A DNA stretch of 64,000 nt from Leptidea sinapis (GCF_905404315.1 NC_066286.1:4533501-4597500); one strand, 5' to 3'; shown: positions 43,480 through 54,495, numbered from the stretch's first letter. Notes: generated by a model from the sequence alone, not told the origin. A program made the numbers and translations.

Positions 43480-43695
43480 TAATTTTTGAAGTGATAACTT
43501 CTTATGGGAAGTTAAAACGCTTCGTAACGTAACGCGTTACGGCACCAGTATGTCTGGCTTCCCTTTCTCTCACGCATACGGCAGCATCAGGCTAGCTCCT
43601 CCTCTCTCACTCTAACCAATTGTTACTATTGTTAATAATGGACATACACAAAATTCTAGTGTATATTATATTCAAGAATTGTAACTGAGAATAAA
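43480..43695 (+). repeat. Dispersed repeat, family J copy 2
   Basis: It starts AATTTTTGAAGTGATAACTT and has the 12 bp palindrome GTAACGCGTTAC (43529-43540), CTGGCTTCCCTTTCTCTCAC and CTCTCACTCTAACCAATTGT. This is the reverse complement of the 24720-24923 order. Confidence 0.75.
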
Positions 43696-44321
43696 ATATA
43701 TTATAGAATCAATAAAAGATTGTATTATTAAATATCCTTTCTTTATATTATCATATTAATATATGCATTAAATTTAAGTAATTACGTAAGAGTTCTGTCA
43801 CCTTCTGTCGGGCGTTCTGAGACGCACAAGTTTTCTTAAATCAAAATGTTCATAATTAATATTATAAATGGCCGGTATACAATTGGCACATTACTCGTAT
43901 GAATATAAATCCTTTGACTTTCTTTTTTATGGAATAAAAATAAAATCAAATACAATGTTTATCAAATTTCAATACAAAATATAAAGATTTTTAATATATT
44001 ATATCTATCTTAATAGCTGACCCCACAAACGCTTTTCTGTCAATGCAAAAAAGAATATTAATGTAAGTATTCGTGAATAATATAGTCTTAAGCCACCGGA
44101 AATGTGTAATTAAAGATAATGAAACAAAAACGTATTTCTGAATGATTTTATAATAAGATTATATTAAAGTAATAAAATGATAAGGATTAATATCGTATAT
44201 GTGTAAACAGCTTTTTCATTAAAGCTTTATGATTGGCATTATTTTTTATGTACCATTAAAATGGATATAGTATATTATCCTTAAGAGATAGATATATGGC
44301 ATGCCTGCCGTATCCTCTGTA
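43696..44321. other. Unassigned AT-rich sequence with a Helitron-like end
   Basis: TAGCTGACCCCACAAACGCT (44014-44033) is a minus-strand Helitron-like 3' end with no body attached. The rest is unrecognised. Confidence 0.4.
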
Positions 44322-44526
44322 GGGTCTGTAGGGCGCCGTAGCTACTGGGCAAACGAGACTTAACATCTTGCGTCTCAAGGTGACGAGCGCAATAATTGTA
44401 GTGCCGCTCAAAACTTTTGGGTTTTTCAAGAATCCTGAGCGGAACTTCATTGTATAGGTCAAGGCGTATTAATTACCATCAGCTGAACGTCCTTCTCGTC
44501 TCGTCCCTTACGGTCATTAAAAAAAC
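44322..44526 (+). repeat. Family A repeat, 5'-truncated
   Basis: It starts GGTCTGTAGGGCGCCGTAGC, lacks the AGTGAAATT block, keeps the hairpin CCGCTCAAAAC...CCTGAGCGG, and ends TCATTAAAAAAA. Confidence 0.8.
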
Positions 44527-44944
44527 CGTATGTCAGCCTAGATTTGCTAAAGAGCAGCTTTTTAACTGACTTAAAAAATTCAAGGATATTAAAAAAGTGA
44601 TGTATTTTTTAAGTTTGGTTTTGACTACGTTGTTAATTCATGTAACTCATTTGAATATAATTTCCATAGAAAGATAAAATGAGAGAAAATAAAAAGATCT
44701 GTAGGTGGAATCTATGAATAATAAAGGAATTTCCTCAAATTTTACATCTATTTATTATTTCAAGCTTTAAAAGATTCTAGCGTATATTTTTGTTATAATT
44801 TGGTTGAACTTAGGTTTTAAATTGTTAAATGTTTTTTACGCAATCAAAATAATTAAAAAAGTGTGTAGTAGCACCGTAGCACCGTAGCTTCTAAAATTAC
44901 TGGGCTATTGGGATTATAATATTATTTCTAATATTAGGAAATAT

Positions 44945-45185
44945 AATTTTCACAAATAAAATTTGAAAAACAAAATTTATGAACGACGCGAGTCTCCAAC
45001 CCACGACCTAAGGCGTTCCGTGCCGGTGCTCTAACCAACTGAGCTAACCGTTCGAGTGACGTATCTTTATAAAATCTTGTGTGCTTTGTTCAACTCTCAG
45101 GCTGTGGCTTCATCTTCAGGATCTACTTTACAGTTGATAACCTGCTCAACCCCAGTATTTGCATATTAGGAAATTGACTTGAGAT
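44945..45185 (-). repeat. Composite element: H module plus tRNA-like SINE (family P)
   Basis: On the minus strand the order is GGGGTTGAGCAGGTTATCAA, CTGAGAGTTGAACAAAGCAC and GATACGTCACTCGAACGG, then A box TTAGCTCAGTTGGTTAGAGC, CACGGAACGCC, a mutated B box GGTTGGAGACTC, and a tail CAAATTTTATTTGTG. The tRNA-like part is thus internal, about 115 bp from the first shared block. It is not a functional tRNA. Confidence 0.7.
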
Positions 45186-45757
45186 GTCAATGTAATTTTC
45201 CTCAGCTTTCAAAATTTGTTAATTATTAATCGTTTTCAAGTTTGAAACGAAAGCCAAATATTTTTTGCAACAATTATTTTGTTAATAACTATTGTAATTT
45301 TTGCATGTACTTATAAATCCCAGATATACTTTTTTTCTTGACCTCATTTGGCATCTAATGAGCTTCTGTAGGAGCTTTTTCTTTATTTATTATATTTTTG
45401 AGCTTGTTGATAAGAATAGCTGAGTTTTTTATAATTATGATAAACAATGAATTGTAATGCGGCGAAATGTAATGTATTGGGGTAAAGTCTTGTTCGTTCG
45501 TGAATTTTTCTTTTAAAACATATACAACAAGTAGGATCAATCAAACTGGATGGAGAGGCAGTATTGATATCGGTAGAGAAGAGATACAGTCCGAAACAGG
45601 TACAAACCAAATGATAACTACAAATACAAAATATCTATTTTAACAGACAAAATATTCGGTCACGTAGACCTTTTCACCGTAAATAAATCTAAATTAAAAT
45701 CAGAACTCGAAGCTACTTTCAATGATACATCTAAGTAACTAATGCTCTAAACATATC
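45186..45757. other. Unassigned AT-rich sequence
   Basis: Short minus-strand frames at 45355-45610 show no motif. Confidence 0.4.
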
Positions 45758-46110
45758 TTAATCTTAATATATATAAATCTCGTGTCACAATGTTTGTCCT
45801 CAATGGACTCCTAAACTAATGAACGGATTTTAATGGTGATTACTTCATGGAGTGCAGTTTGGTCCAACTTGAGAGATAGGGTAGTTTTTATTTCGATTTG
45901 GGACCCCTAAATATTTTTATTTTCAATATTTGTTTTGTATGGACATATTTTCTATGAGAGAATTTAGTGACGCACGGTTTGACAGTTCCGCTGTGAAACA
46001 ATTTCATTCTAACAACAGGGAGCATATTTACGAAATAATTTTTGATGTTTTGAAATATAAAACAGTTGTTTTTTTACTATCTACAGAACAACGTCTGTCG
46101 GGGCAGCTAG
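45758..46110 (+). mobile_element. Helitron-like element e
   Basis: 5'-TCTTAATATATATAAATCTC to AACGTCTGTCGGGGCAGCTAG-3'. The block GACGCACGGTTTGACAGTTC is shared, reversed, with 19849-20222. It ends exactly where the next element begins. Confidence 0.8.
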
Positions 46111-46420
46111 TCTAATATATAAAATTCTCATGTCGCGGTGTTTGTAGTTAAACTCCTTCGAAACGGATTCTCATGAAATTTTGAGTGCATATTGGGTAGG
46201 TCTGAGAATCGGACAACATCTATTTTTCATCCCCCTAAATGTTAAGGGTGGTCCACACGATTTTTTTTTAATTTTTTTGTCATTTTTTTTTTAATTTGTT
46301 TGATTATGAGTCAGCATTAAGAAATACATACAACTTCAAATTTTCACCCATCTACAATCAACAGTTACTTTTGTATCGCGATTTTAATATCGGGAATACA
46401 ACGTTTGCTGGGTCAGCTTG
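46111..46420 (+). mobile_element. Helitron-like element d
   Basis: 5'-TCTAATATATAAAATTCTCA at 46111, with no base between it and the CTAG of the previous element. 3' end GTTTGCTGGGTCAGCTTG at 46420. Nearly identical to 31310-31575 over the shared part. Confidence 0.8.
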
Positions 46421-46748
46421 TATATTATATATTTATATTTTGTTGTAACTGAACTCTTCGTAAACGGCTGGACCGATTTTAATGAAACTTTCTGTGTGTC
46501 TTCAGGTGGATTCGAGAATGGTTTAGATAAAAAATTGAACTACGTACTAAACGGCTGGACCGATTTTGATGATTTTTTTGTGTGTTCCAGTGAATTTGAG
46601 ATTGGTTTAGGTTCTCTAATCCGTCCATATAATATAATTCTCCTGCTCATGTGTATGTTATTGAACTCCTTCTAAAGGCTGGACCAACTTTTAAATTTAA
46701 GACGCGTGTACAGGACAACGTCTGCCGGTTCCGTTGTGGGTTGACTAG
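46421..46748 (+). mobile_element. Helitron-like element h
   Basis: Two copies of ACGGCTGGACCGATTTTRATG and a third degraded one are spaced at roughly 95-135 bp, as in 20223-20576. It ends GTGGGTTGACTAG at 46748. The TC start is not clear because the preceding junction is degenerate. Confidence 0.7.
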
Positions 46749-47015
46749 TATTAATATGTTTATTTATTTTATCATATCCATTACATATAGTTTAGTAGAT
46801 ATTAATGTAGTACATATAATGTAGATGTTACATTTTTTATATGTAACGAAACGACCTATATAATCTCAAAATCAATCTCATTTTCATGTTGAATTTATCG
46901 AAAACCGTAATATAGGTAATATAATATAAAGGAAACCTGTTATTGGCATTATTATTGTAAAATATTATAAGCTATTTATCTAATCTGTTATATGCTATTG
47001 GTTTTCTTACTAAAA
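46749..47015. other. AT-rich sequence, nothing recognised
   Basis: No supported feature. Confidence 0.45.
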
Positions 47016-47290
47016 TCTATATATAAAAATATGAATTGCTGTTAATGCTGTTCGTTAGTCTCGCTAAAACTCGAGAACGGCTGGACCGGTTTGGTTAATG
47101 TTGGTCTTAAATTATTTGTGGAAGTCTAGGGAAGGTTTAAAAGATCAATAAATATGAAAATGCTCAGAATTAAATAAAAACAACAATTTAGTTTTTCCTT
47201 TTATGTGTCCCCTGTCGTTCAGAAATCAAATTGAAAGAATAGTTTAAAATGAATAACTTATAAGAATTTTTATATCTTTCTAACTTTCTC
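47016..47290 (+). mobile_element. Helitron-like element i, 3'-truncated
   Basis: 5'-TCTATATATAAAAATATGAA, then CGTTAGTCTCGCTAAAACTC and GAGAACGGCTGGACCGGTTT. It matches 22113 onward until about 47290, after which the shared 3' terminus is missing. Confidence 0.7.
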
Positions 47291-47402
47291 AGGAGCTAAC
47301 AAAATAAAATTAATTTTAGCTAACTTTAGTTGTTAGATTAACAACAGTAGTTAACTATCTATCAGATTATTTTTATGTAGACTAATAAGTCATAAGTAAA
47401 TA

Positions 47403-47427
47403 TTTGAATTTGAATTTGAATTTGAAT
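47403..47427 (+). repeat. (TTTGAA)n microsatellite
   Basis: Four TTTGAA units. Such runs end family F LINE tails elsewhere in the window, so this may be a tail remnant. Confidence 0.8.
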
Positions 47428-47435
47428 TAGAGAGT

Positions 47436-47605
47436 GACAGTGAAGTATATAGACTTAGAATGCAACGAGTTCGTGCAAATCAAACAGCCATAATATTGTA
47501 ATTCGAGCTGACAAAACACCAGCCGGTGAACACGCAAGGAGGTTTAATTCACCCACCATTGACGAAGTGGCTGTTGTCATTGTGGGAGAAAATTTTGCAA
47601 TCTAA
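47436..47605 (+). pseudogene. Helitron protein fragment
   Basis: Two overlapping frames: 47436-47495 gives DSEVYRLRMQRVRANQ; 47498-47605 gives VIRADKTPAGEHARRFNSPT followed by IDEVAVVIVGENF and a stop. R-A-D-(K/R)-x-P-x-G-E-H-x-R-R-F-N-x-P-T-x-x-E-V-A is a hallmark stretch of the N-terminal region of insect Helitron helicase-like proteins. No helicase or Rep catalytic motif is in this short piece, and a frameshift separates the halves. Confidence 0.65.
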
Positions 47606-48320
47606 AGCAAATATTAGACATATTTTCTATTATTGACAAATTCATAAAAAAAAAAAAAATTTGATTATTATTTACAGGACTAGTAATAAATAAATAAGCT
47701 TTTATTTTTACGCTAATAAGCCTAGATTGGCAACTCTGCTGAGTAGACAAAACTTCGTCTATCAGCCCAACTTAGAACACCTGTGCCAGAAGGCCAAACT
47801 TCTCCATATCAATTAAAATTAACAGTACCAAAAACGAGGTATCACAAATTAAGTCTACAAAAATATAATTAAGGTATACCTTTATTAAGTATACTTCGTG
47901 TAGCTAAATAGCTCTTCCATTTCAACATAATTCATAAATTTCAATCAAGTGGTTAAAACGTTTTTGGTAACTAATGTTCAAAAATGGTTATTAACTAAGA
48001 AGTCCTAGTCATCGCGTTAATATTCCAATTTTAAGTGATTAGTTCTAAAAGGAATACTTGAAAACTCAATAGGAAAGATTAATATTAAATAACACCAGCT
48101 GTGAGCTCTTTACTGAGTAGATAAAAGTAAATAGTATTAAGGCTTTGAACGACTGTGTCTCGACGCTTTTCAAACACAGACACTGGAAAATCTCAGATTA
48201 TATAACATTTAAATATCGCTTCGAAATGTATTTCTCAACAACTGAATACATTGCGACTATTTTCTAAGTAAATCCAATGTGTAATATGATTGGTTTTTTG
48301 GAAATACCGTAATTTTTTTA
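47606..48320. other. Unassigned AT-rich sequence
   Basis: Nothing recognised. Confidence 0.45.
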
Positions 48321-48456
48321 TTAGCGTTCCGTTGCCAAATTGCAAAAACCTGTCTGTCTGTCTGTCCGTGTATGTCACAGCCACTTCTTACAGCATATTT
48401 TACGAAATAATAATAGTATTTTATTAATTATATACAGAACGTTTGCCGGGTCAGTG
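48321..48456 (-). repeat. Family K end and Helitron-like end fragments
   Basis: TTAGCGTTCCGTTGCCAAAT and CTGTCTGTCTGTCTGTCCGT (48321-48390) are the reverse complement of the right end of 61059-61603. AACGTTTGCCGGGTCAG (48439-48455) is a plus-strand Helitron-like 3' end. Confidence 0.55.
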
Positions 48457-48744
48457 CAGTATAGAACCTTTAATGTTCGATGCTTGGAATCCAACTGACA
48501 CTTTTTTTTTCTTTTATGTTCAGGCTGAATGAACTTCACTAGTACTATAGAATTTCGATGAAAGTTTTTCATAAAAAGGTTTGGCTAGCTTAAATAACTA
48601 AGTAGATACTAACTTTTGGTTTTTCCCAAATACAAGTTTGAGAGTAACAGCTGACTGAAAATTAAGTACAGAATCTAGAACTACGTAAGTCTTATATAAG
48701 ACACAATATGACAATAACCTGTTTCAGAGTATTTATTATAAGTC

Positions 48745-49020
48745 GGCCGGCTACATTATGAGTACCACAACGGCACCTATTTCTGCCGTGAAGCAATAAT
48801 GTGTAAATATTATTGTGTTTTGGTCTGAAGGGCGCCGTAGCTAGTGAAATTACTGGGCAAGTTAGACTTAACATCTTTTATCTCAAAGTGACGAGCACAA
48901 TTGTAGTGCCACTCAGTATTTGCAAGAATTCTGAGCGGCACTGCATTGTAATGGACAGGTCGTATCAATTACCATCAGCTGAACGTCGTGCCCGTCTTGT
49001 CCCTTATTTTCATTAAAAAA
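48745..49020 (+). repeat. Family A repeat, nearly full length
   Basis: It starts GGCCGGCTACATTATGAGTA and ends CCCTTATTTTCATTAAAAAAA. The CCGCTCAG hairpin is degraded (CCACTCAG). Confidence 0.85.
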
Positions 49021-49437
49021 ATCAAAGCTATGATCGTCAAGGGTATATAAAACAGCGAATACTATACAGTTAGTTGTAATTGTAAAATAAAAACGAAATG
49101 AAAAATGATGGTCCTTAATAACGCTGAAACCGGCATCGCTAAAAATAAATTGTGTTTTAAAATTAACTGAAGGGACTAAATAACTTTGAAGATTTGTCCT
49201 TTGTTGGATTTTATCTGCACAATAACATCATAAATGAGATCCGTCAACGCAGAGATATCACCCAAAATGAACTTCCAAATTTTCCTACTTTTTGGGGTAT
49301 TGTACTTTTTATGTGACTTATTTTTGGAACTGTTTAAGTTTGATGCAAAGTTTTATACTTTACGGGCTGTAACTGTAATGTGTCTTCTCGTAACTTATTT
49401 GTGATACTTTAGAAATAGACAATCTGTCTGTTTACGG

Positions 49438-49720
49438 CCGTTCCCACTATTCAGTCTATCTCTTACTTGAGATAAAAATCGTAACTATCGTTGACTTTTC
49501 TGTCCCAATAATAAACTTATCGACGGTAACTCACCTTATACGTACATGCTGTGTGCCAATGGGAGGACGTATAGCTTACTAGCGATAGAACTTTAGTAAA
49601 TAGAAGGCGATAAGAATGACATATCGAGTATATTGGGACAGCTTCAGATTATTGACAGCTAATTACTGACAGTAGAAGGTAGTAATTTATCTCTAACTGT
49701 AGATAGTATATTGGGAATGG
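49438..49720 (+). mobile_element. MITE-like element with short TIRs
   Basis: Left end CCGTTCCCACTATTCAGTCT; right end, reversed, CCATTCCCAATATACTATCT. The TIRs are imperfect over about 20 bp. It is non-coding (for example AGCGATAGAACTTTAGTAAA). Only one copy is in the window. Class unknown. Confidence 0.5.
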
Positions 49721-49734
49721 TTGTTAGTCTATAT

Positions 49735-50008
49735 TACTAGATCTGGATGCGTAGCATTGATCTATAGTGCGGTTTTCAACAAAATTATCTGCCATGTGCC
49801 TAACTACCCAAAATGCCAAACCCTATGCAAATATGATTGAGCTAAGTTTCCAAGATGATACGACATGGGAACCTTAATAAAAAGCGCGAACACCTACCTA
49901 AAACGCCCGTAACGTTGCTGTGATTACGTCAGGTTACAGAAGAATGTGGGCAGCGGTGATCACTTACCATTAATGTACGCTTTGTACTTATCTTCTATAA
50001 CAAAACAT
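49735..50008 (+). mobile_element. Degraded LINE 3' end (family of 521-1612)
   Basis: ATAGTGCGGTTTTCAACAAA, GATACGACATGGGAACCTTA and GGGCAGCGGTGATCACTTAC in order. It is older than the copy at 42671. Confidence 0.7.
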
Positions 50009-50084
50009 CAGTTATTTCAAAGAATAAAAGACGTGATAAGATACTGAGAACAATTCCTCATATGCATATATTAGGGATGAGCAG

Positions 50085-50112
50085 GTTATCAACTGTTAAG
50101 TAGATTTTAATT
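50085..50112 (+). repeat. Family H fragment
   Basis: GGGATGAGCAGGTTATCAAC then TGTTAAGTAG is a 30 bp match to 21905-21935. Confidence 0.5.
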
Positions 50113-50277
50113 GAAAATAATGAGTGGCATTGCAGTGTTTACTTGTACGTAACGAATATTAAGTACTATTAATAACATTGTGGAATATTTAGCGATATAT
50201 TTAAAGCATTACTTTATTTAAATGCTATTTTTATTTCCTGTTTACTTATAGTATTTTCTTTAATTAAAGCGATTGTT

Positions 50278-50375
50278 ACACATTTAAATAAAACACTTTT
50301 TAAAGGATTACGCAAAAATTTAATGTAACAACAAAGTTACAATACATGCGTTTTAATCCTTTAAGAAGAGTTTTT
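50278..50375. repeat. Degraded relative of the 28.45 kb foldback
   Basis: TTACACATTTAAATAAAACA, CTTTTTAAAGGATTA ... TAATCCTTTAAGAAGAG forms a short inverted repeat. The outer part matches the right-hand flank and arm of 28922-29034. Confidence 0.6.
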
Positions 50376-50379
50376 TTAA

Positions 50380-50807
50380 ATTGCTGTTTACTGTTAATCT
50401 CTCAGTGGAGGAATTTACAAATACAGCTTAAATAAATGTTATAGGCGAGTTGGTTATATACGCTTAATTTCATAAAAATTGGAACTATAGCGTGATTATA
50501 TATATAAGCATTTTAAGGAAAGAAATAATAAATAAATAAATTTTAGATGTGCTTTTTGATACTATGAAAGATCCAAATGCGCGTTAACTGAAAATGTCGG
50601 GTAAAAGTTTTTGTTCAGTTTTACTCGAATGAATTTGAGATCAAGGCACGTATTCGAACTGCGGTTCTCACAAAAGCTGGAACAGAAACAAATGTCACAT
50701 TGTATAGAATGTTTCTGGGTACATATTATTCTTTGCCATCCTATCGTATTATGTGACCTGGGCTTCAAATTACTTTTGGTCTGAGTTGGTTTCCTTAATC
50801 CGTTTGG
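50380..50807. other. Unassigned sequence
   Basis: The minus-strand frame at 50562-50768 shows no motif. Nothing else is recognised. Confidence 0.4.
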
Positions 50808-51079
50808 CGACCTGTATAGCCGAGTGGTTAGCGATCCTACCTAACTAAGCTAGAGGTCCCGGGTTCGAATCCCGGTAGGTACAAGCACTCATATGATGAA
50901 TATAGGTGTTTGTTTCCGAGTCATGGATGTTTAAATGTATTTATGTATGTATATATTATGAATTTATATATGTTTAAGTAAGTATATTGTATTAAAAATA
51001 TCGTTGTCTTGTAACCCATAACACAGGCTATATATGCTTAATTTGGGGCAAGATAATTTGTGTAAAAAGTATGTCAATC
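50808..51079 (+). mobile_element. tRNA-derived SINE, copy 2
   Basis: Head GGCGACCTGTATAGCCGAGT with A box TAGCCGAGTGG and a perfect B box GGTTCGAATCC. The body matches 20660-20840 (TTTGTTTCCGAGTCATGGAT, GGGGCAAGATAATTTGTGTA). A T-arm stem CCGGG/CCCGG is intact, so this copy is better preserved than copy 1. Confidence 0.9.
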
Positions 51080-51625
51080 TTATATATTAAGGGTCCACGT
51101 ATATCTGTAGAGTAAAATTAAAGTAGACGCACGAAAAACAGTGCAGTGAAGTTTAAATGTTTTGTTTAATATTCTTTTTCAATTTATAATTCATTTCTAG
51201 CTGGTAAAAATTTAAATACACTTATGTTAAGGGGGCGTAATTTGACTAAGGACAAAAGTTTGTTAGTCGCAAGATAATAACAACAGATAATTATTAATGC
51301 AACTATATAATACAATGCCATTCAAAAACATAACTTTAATAAAAAAAACCAAGTCTCGCAACTCAGTTCTTCTGCCGAAAAAAGTTGTGAGATCCATGTA
51401 ATACCAAGTCGGTCAAGACTCAACTTAGGGGTCCTTCTATCTTAAGATATTACGTAATTAACCAACCTAGCAACATCTTATAGTGAGAATATCAATTTTA
51501 AAAATCCTTTGTGTTTTAAATAAATAGATGAACTAGGCTCTCGCATACACAATGTATCTTTTTCTCATTTATTAATCTTATCTTAGAGAGATCTCTAGTA
51601 ATACATATTATATTAAATAATATTG
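51080..51625. other. AT-rich sequence, nothing recognised
   Basis: No supported feature. Confidence 0.45.
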
Positions 51626-51639
51626 TTTAGTGCGATGTC

Positions 51640-51765
51640 CGAGCCCCCAGGCTGTACATGTGTAGGAAAAATGCAGAGAGCATATGTCTCTACGCAAATC
51701 CATCGAAACAAGCTGATCAGAAATGACTTGATCATCGATACCACCTCTTATATCATCATGCGCAT
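51640..51765 (-). mobile_element. Degraded LINE fragment (subfamily of 2610-3375)
   Basis: AATGCAGAGAGCATATGTCT, CTACGCAAATCCATCGAAAC and GAAATGACTTGATCATCGAT match 2960-3030. Confidence 0.6.
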
Positions 51766-52343
51766 AGGTATTATAATATAATAGATATGACTACTTGATT
51801 AAAAGGATGATGGAGATGTCACATCCACAACCAAATCTGAAAGAAGCTAACTTCAGCTGAGTTACTGAAAAGAGCAAGTATTATTCAACAGGTATCACTT
51901 AACATCAGGTGTCCTAAACACGTTTGAAATTCAATAGAAAACACTAACAATTGGTCATCATTCCCTCAGAATTCCTATTGACGTCAATTGGTTCACCATT
52001 GCTTTGAGAAAACTCTGGCCCTCCGAGGGAAGAAACTGCGCAAGAAATTTTACTCGAAATTTTTCCTGTAAAAAGAAATTAAATTTAATAAAATATTTGT
52101 CATTTTAATATGTAGATAGACCCTTTGATCGATTACTTTTAATACAAAAATACGGTGAAAAGTTTCTACACAATGCAAAGATCAGGTCAGGTCAGGTCAA
52201 GGTCAATGACAAAAACAGGATCACTTGACACAAATTATTACTATAATAATATGTTAAAGTAAAACTTCGAAGCCCCATCGCTTCTATGATTGTTTATTCA
52301 AACCTCAGAAGAAGCCTTTGACAAAGGCCAAGCCAAAAGCGTA
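51766..52343. other. Unassigned sequence
   Basis: A short GATCAGGTCAGGTCAGGTCA run lies at about 52183. Nothing else is recognised. Confidence 0.4.
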
Positions 52344-52899
52344 TTTTTTTGTGGCAATAAGGGAGGACACGCCCTGGACATTCAGCTGATGGTAATTAAT
52401 ACGTCCTGCCAAAAACAAGGCAGTACCGCTCAGCATTCTTGAAAAGACTCAAAAATTCTGAGCTGCACTACAATTGCGCTCGTCGCCTGCAGACATATGA
52501 TGTTAAGTCTCTTAATATGCCCAGTTATTTCTTCTTTCTGACTTCTTTGAACAGGATGCCGGCTAGATTATGGGTACCACAACGGTGTCTATTTCTGCCG
52601 TGAAGCAGTAATGTGTAACTATGCAATAATGGGCAAATGAGACGTAGCATCTTATGTCTCGAGGTGACGAGCGCTATTCTATTGTCACTCAGAATTTTTG
52701 TGTTTTTCATGAATTCTAAGTGGCACTGCATTGTTATGGGCAGGGTGTATCAAAAAACATCAACTCAACGTCCTGCTCGTCTCGTCCCTTAATTTCATAA
52801 AAAAAACAATGTTTACACATTACTGCTTCAAGGCAGAAATAGACGCCGTTGTGGTGTACCCATAATGTAGCCGGCAACCTGTGCAAAGGAGCCCACTGG
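52344..52899 (-). repeat. Family A repeat split by another family A copy
   Basis: The minus-oriented left part (52344 to about 52531) ends at GCCCAGTTATTTC. The right part (52808-52899) resumes at AATGTTTACACATTACTGCT and ends GGAGCCCACTGG. About 35 bp at the junction are lost. The interrupting copy is plus-oriented (52541-52806). Confidence 0.85.
52541..52806 (+). repeat. Family A repeat inserted in a family A repeat
   Basis: It runs from CTTCTTTGAACAGGATGCCGG to CCCTTAATTTCATAAAAAAA, with an internal deletion around GTAACTATGCAATAATGGGC. Orientation is opposite to the host copy. Confidence 0.85.
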
Positions 52900-53345
52900 T
52901 GTGTCTCATATGTATGGCTCAAATGCTAATACTACAAATATTGAGGTGCAGTTAGCCAAACAAAGAAGTTTGATTATAACAATATAAAATCAGCCTGTAA
53001 AATACTGGTATAAATACTCAGCTATGGAAAAGTAAGACATCGTACAAGTGTAAGCTCTTACTGCTCTCATAAAGATATAAGGGAGGAGCTTCGTTTAAAT
53101 ATTCAAGTGGATCATCCTTCGCAAAGATGTTTTCAAATTTAGCGAATAATAAAAAAGTAATTAGCGCGACTCTTCAAAGGTAATCTTGAGAGATTAATAG
53201 CTTAAATTAGTGGTTCTCCGAATAATGAACATTCCTGATTTCGAATATTTTCGTGTTTTTCGACGCTTCAGTTGAAAATGATAAAGTGGTTGGAGAGTTC
53301 TGTACCTGACTGAATCTCTATAAATGTAACGACGAGTTTGCATAA
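52900..53345. other. AT-rich sequence, nothing recognised
   Basis: No supported feature. Confidence 0.45.
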
Positions 53346-53722
53346 TCTTATATATAAAATTCTCGTGTCGCTGTGTTTTTTACCAAACTCATCTGATACC
53401 TCTGAATCGATTTGTTTGGAAAGTATGTATATCGAGTAGGTCTGAGAATCGGCCAATATCTATTTTCCATAAATGATTAGGTAATATTTTTACGACTACG
53501 ATCAACACCTATTTTTGTATCGGGATTTTAATATTATTTTATTCCATCCACTGATACGCAATTAAGTTGCAAGATGGCATTCGAATATAATGATTAGTGT
53601 AGTACGATATATTTGGTAGGTCTGAGAATCAGACGTCATCTGTTTTTTATACCCCAAAAATTTTAATTATTTAATTTTCTTATTCCTTTAAATGGCAATA
53701 CAGCGTTTGCTGGGTCAGCTAT
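53346..53722 (+). mobile_element. Helitron-like element j
   Basis: 5'-TCTTATATATAAAATTCTCG after an A. The 3' end is GCGTTTGCTGGGTCAGCTA. Same group as element a at 64-509, with the block TTGCAAGATGGCATTCGAAT. Confidence 0.75.
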
Positions 53723-54080
53723 TATTGTATATATATTTAGAAGTTATACGTTTTATTTTAGTTTATTGAAGCGAGGTTATACGTTAAGGCCGCTCGCCAC
53801 GTGTGTCAGATCGGCTTGCGTGGCTTTCTATCTCTTTCTTTACTCTATGTATCCACGCTAGTCACTTTTGATATTTGAATATTGTTTTTATTATATTTTA
53901 ACGCCTAATTCCTAAGCTTTATACTTTAACGCGTCGTAAATTTTGAACGTCCGTAGACGGCACTGTTTTTTTTATTTAGGCATACAAAAAACTACAATTA
54001 ATTCAAATTAAGTAATGCAGTCTACAACGTCACACGTCAAAATATTATCTTCACAGCATGATGTGTAATCTCATACATAA
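53723..54080. other. Unassigned, partly GC-richer
   Basis: GGCCGCTCGCCACGTGTGTC and GATCGGCTTGCGTGGCTTTC near 53790 stand out in composition. No function is recognised. Confidence 0.4.
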
Positions 54081-54087
54081 ATCTACC

Positions 54088-54495
54088 ACTTCTTTTTTTA
54101 TGGAAGCAGAGGAATTCCAAGCGTACGGGTCACCTGATGTTAAGTGATCACCGACGCCCAAATTGTATTGCAACACTAGGGGAAACTCAGGAGCGTTGCG
54201 GACATTTAAGGAAGGTGTACGCGCTTTTTTGGAATGTCGTATCGTCCCGGAAACACCGCACAAGAAAGCTCATTCCATGGCTTTGTTGTGCGCAAAACCG
54301 CACGAATGTGAATGAAAAGGAACGCCACATCCACATCCAGATGGTGGAGTTGTTACTATAATCTGTGGCGAGTCGTGCGTTCAGCGGCAGGAATCAGGTG
54401 AAACAGCTTTCGGAACACTACCCATTATAAATGCTGTGAAAGACAAAATGAAACGAAGTCTCAACGCAACGCCAAATGATCTAGTCCCTGATAAT
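54088..54495 (-). mobile_element. LINE 3' part (family of 521-1612)
   Basis: TTTTTTATGGAAGCAGAGGA at the 3' end, GGGTCACCTGATGTTAAGTG, GGAAGGTGTACGCGCTTTTT and CCGGAAACACCGCACAAGAA. Further up is GTGGCGAGTCGTGCGTTCAG. The coding part is frame-broken. Confidence 0.8.
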
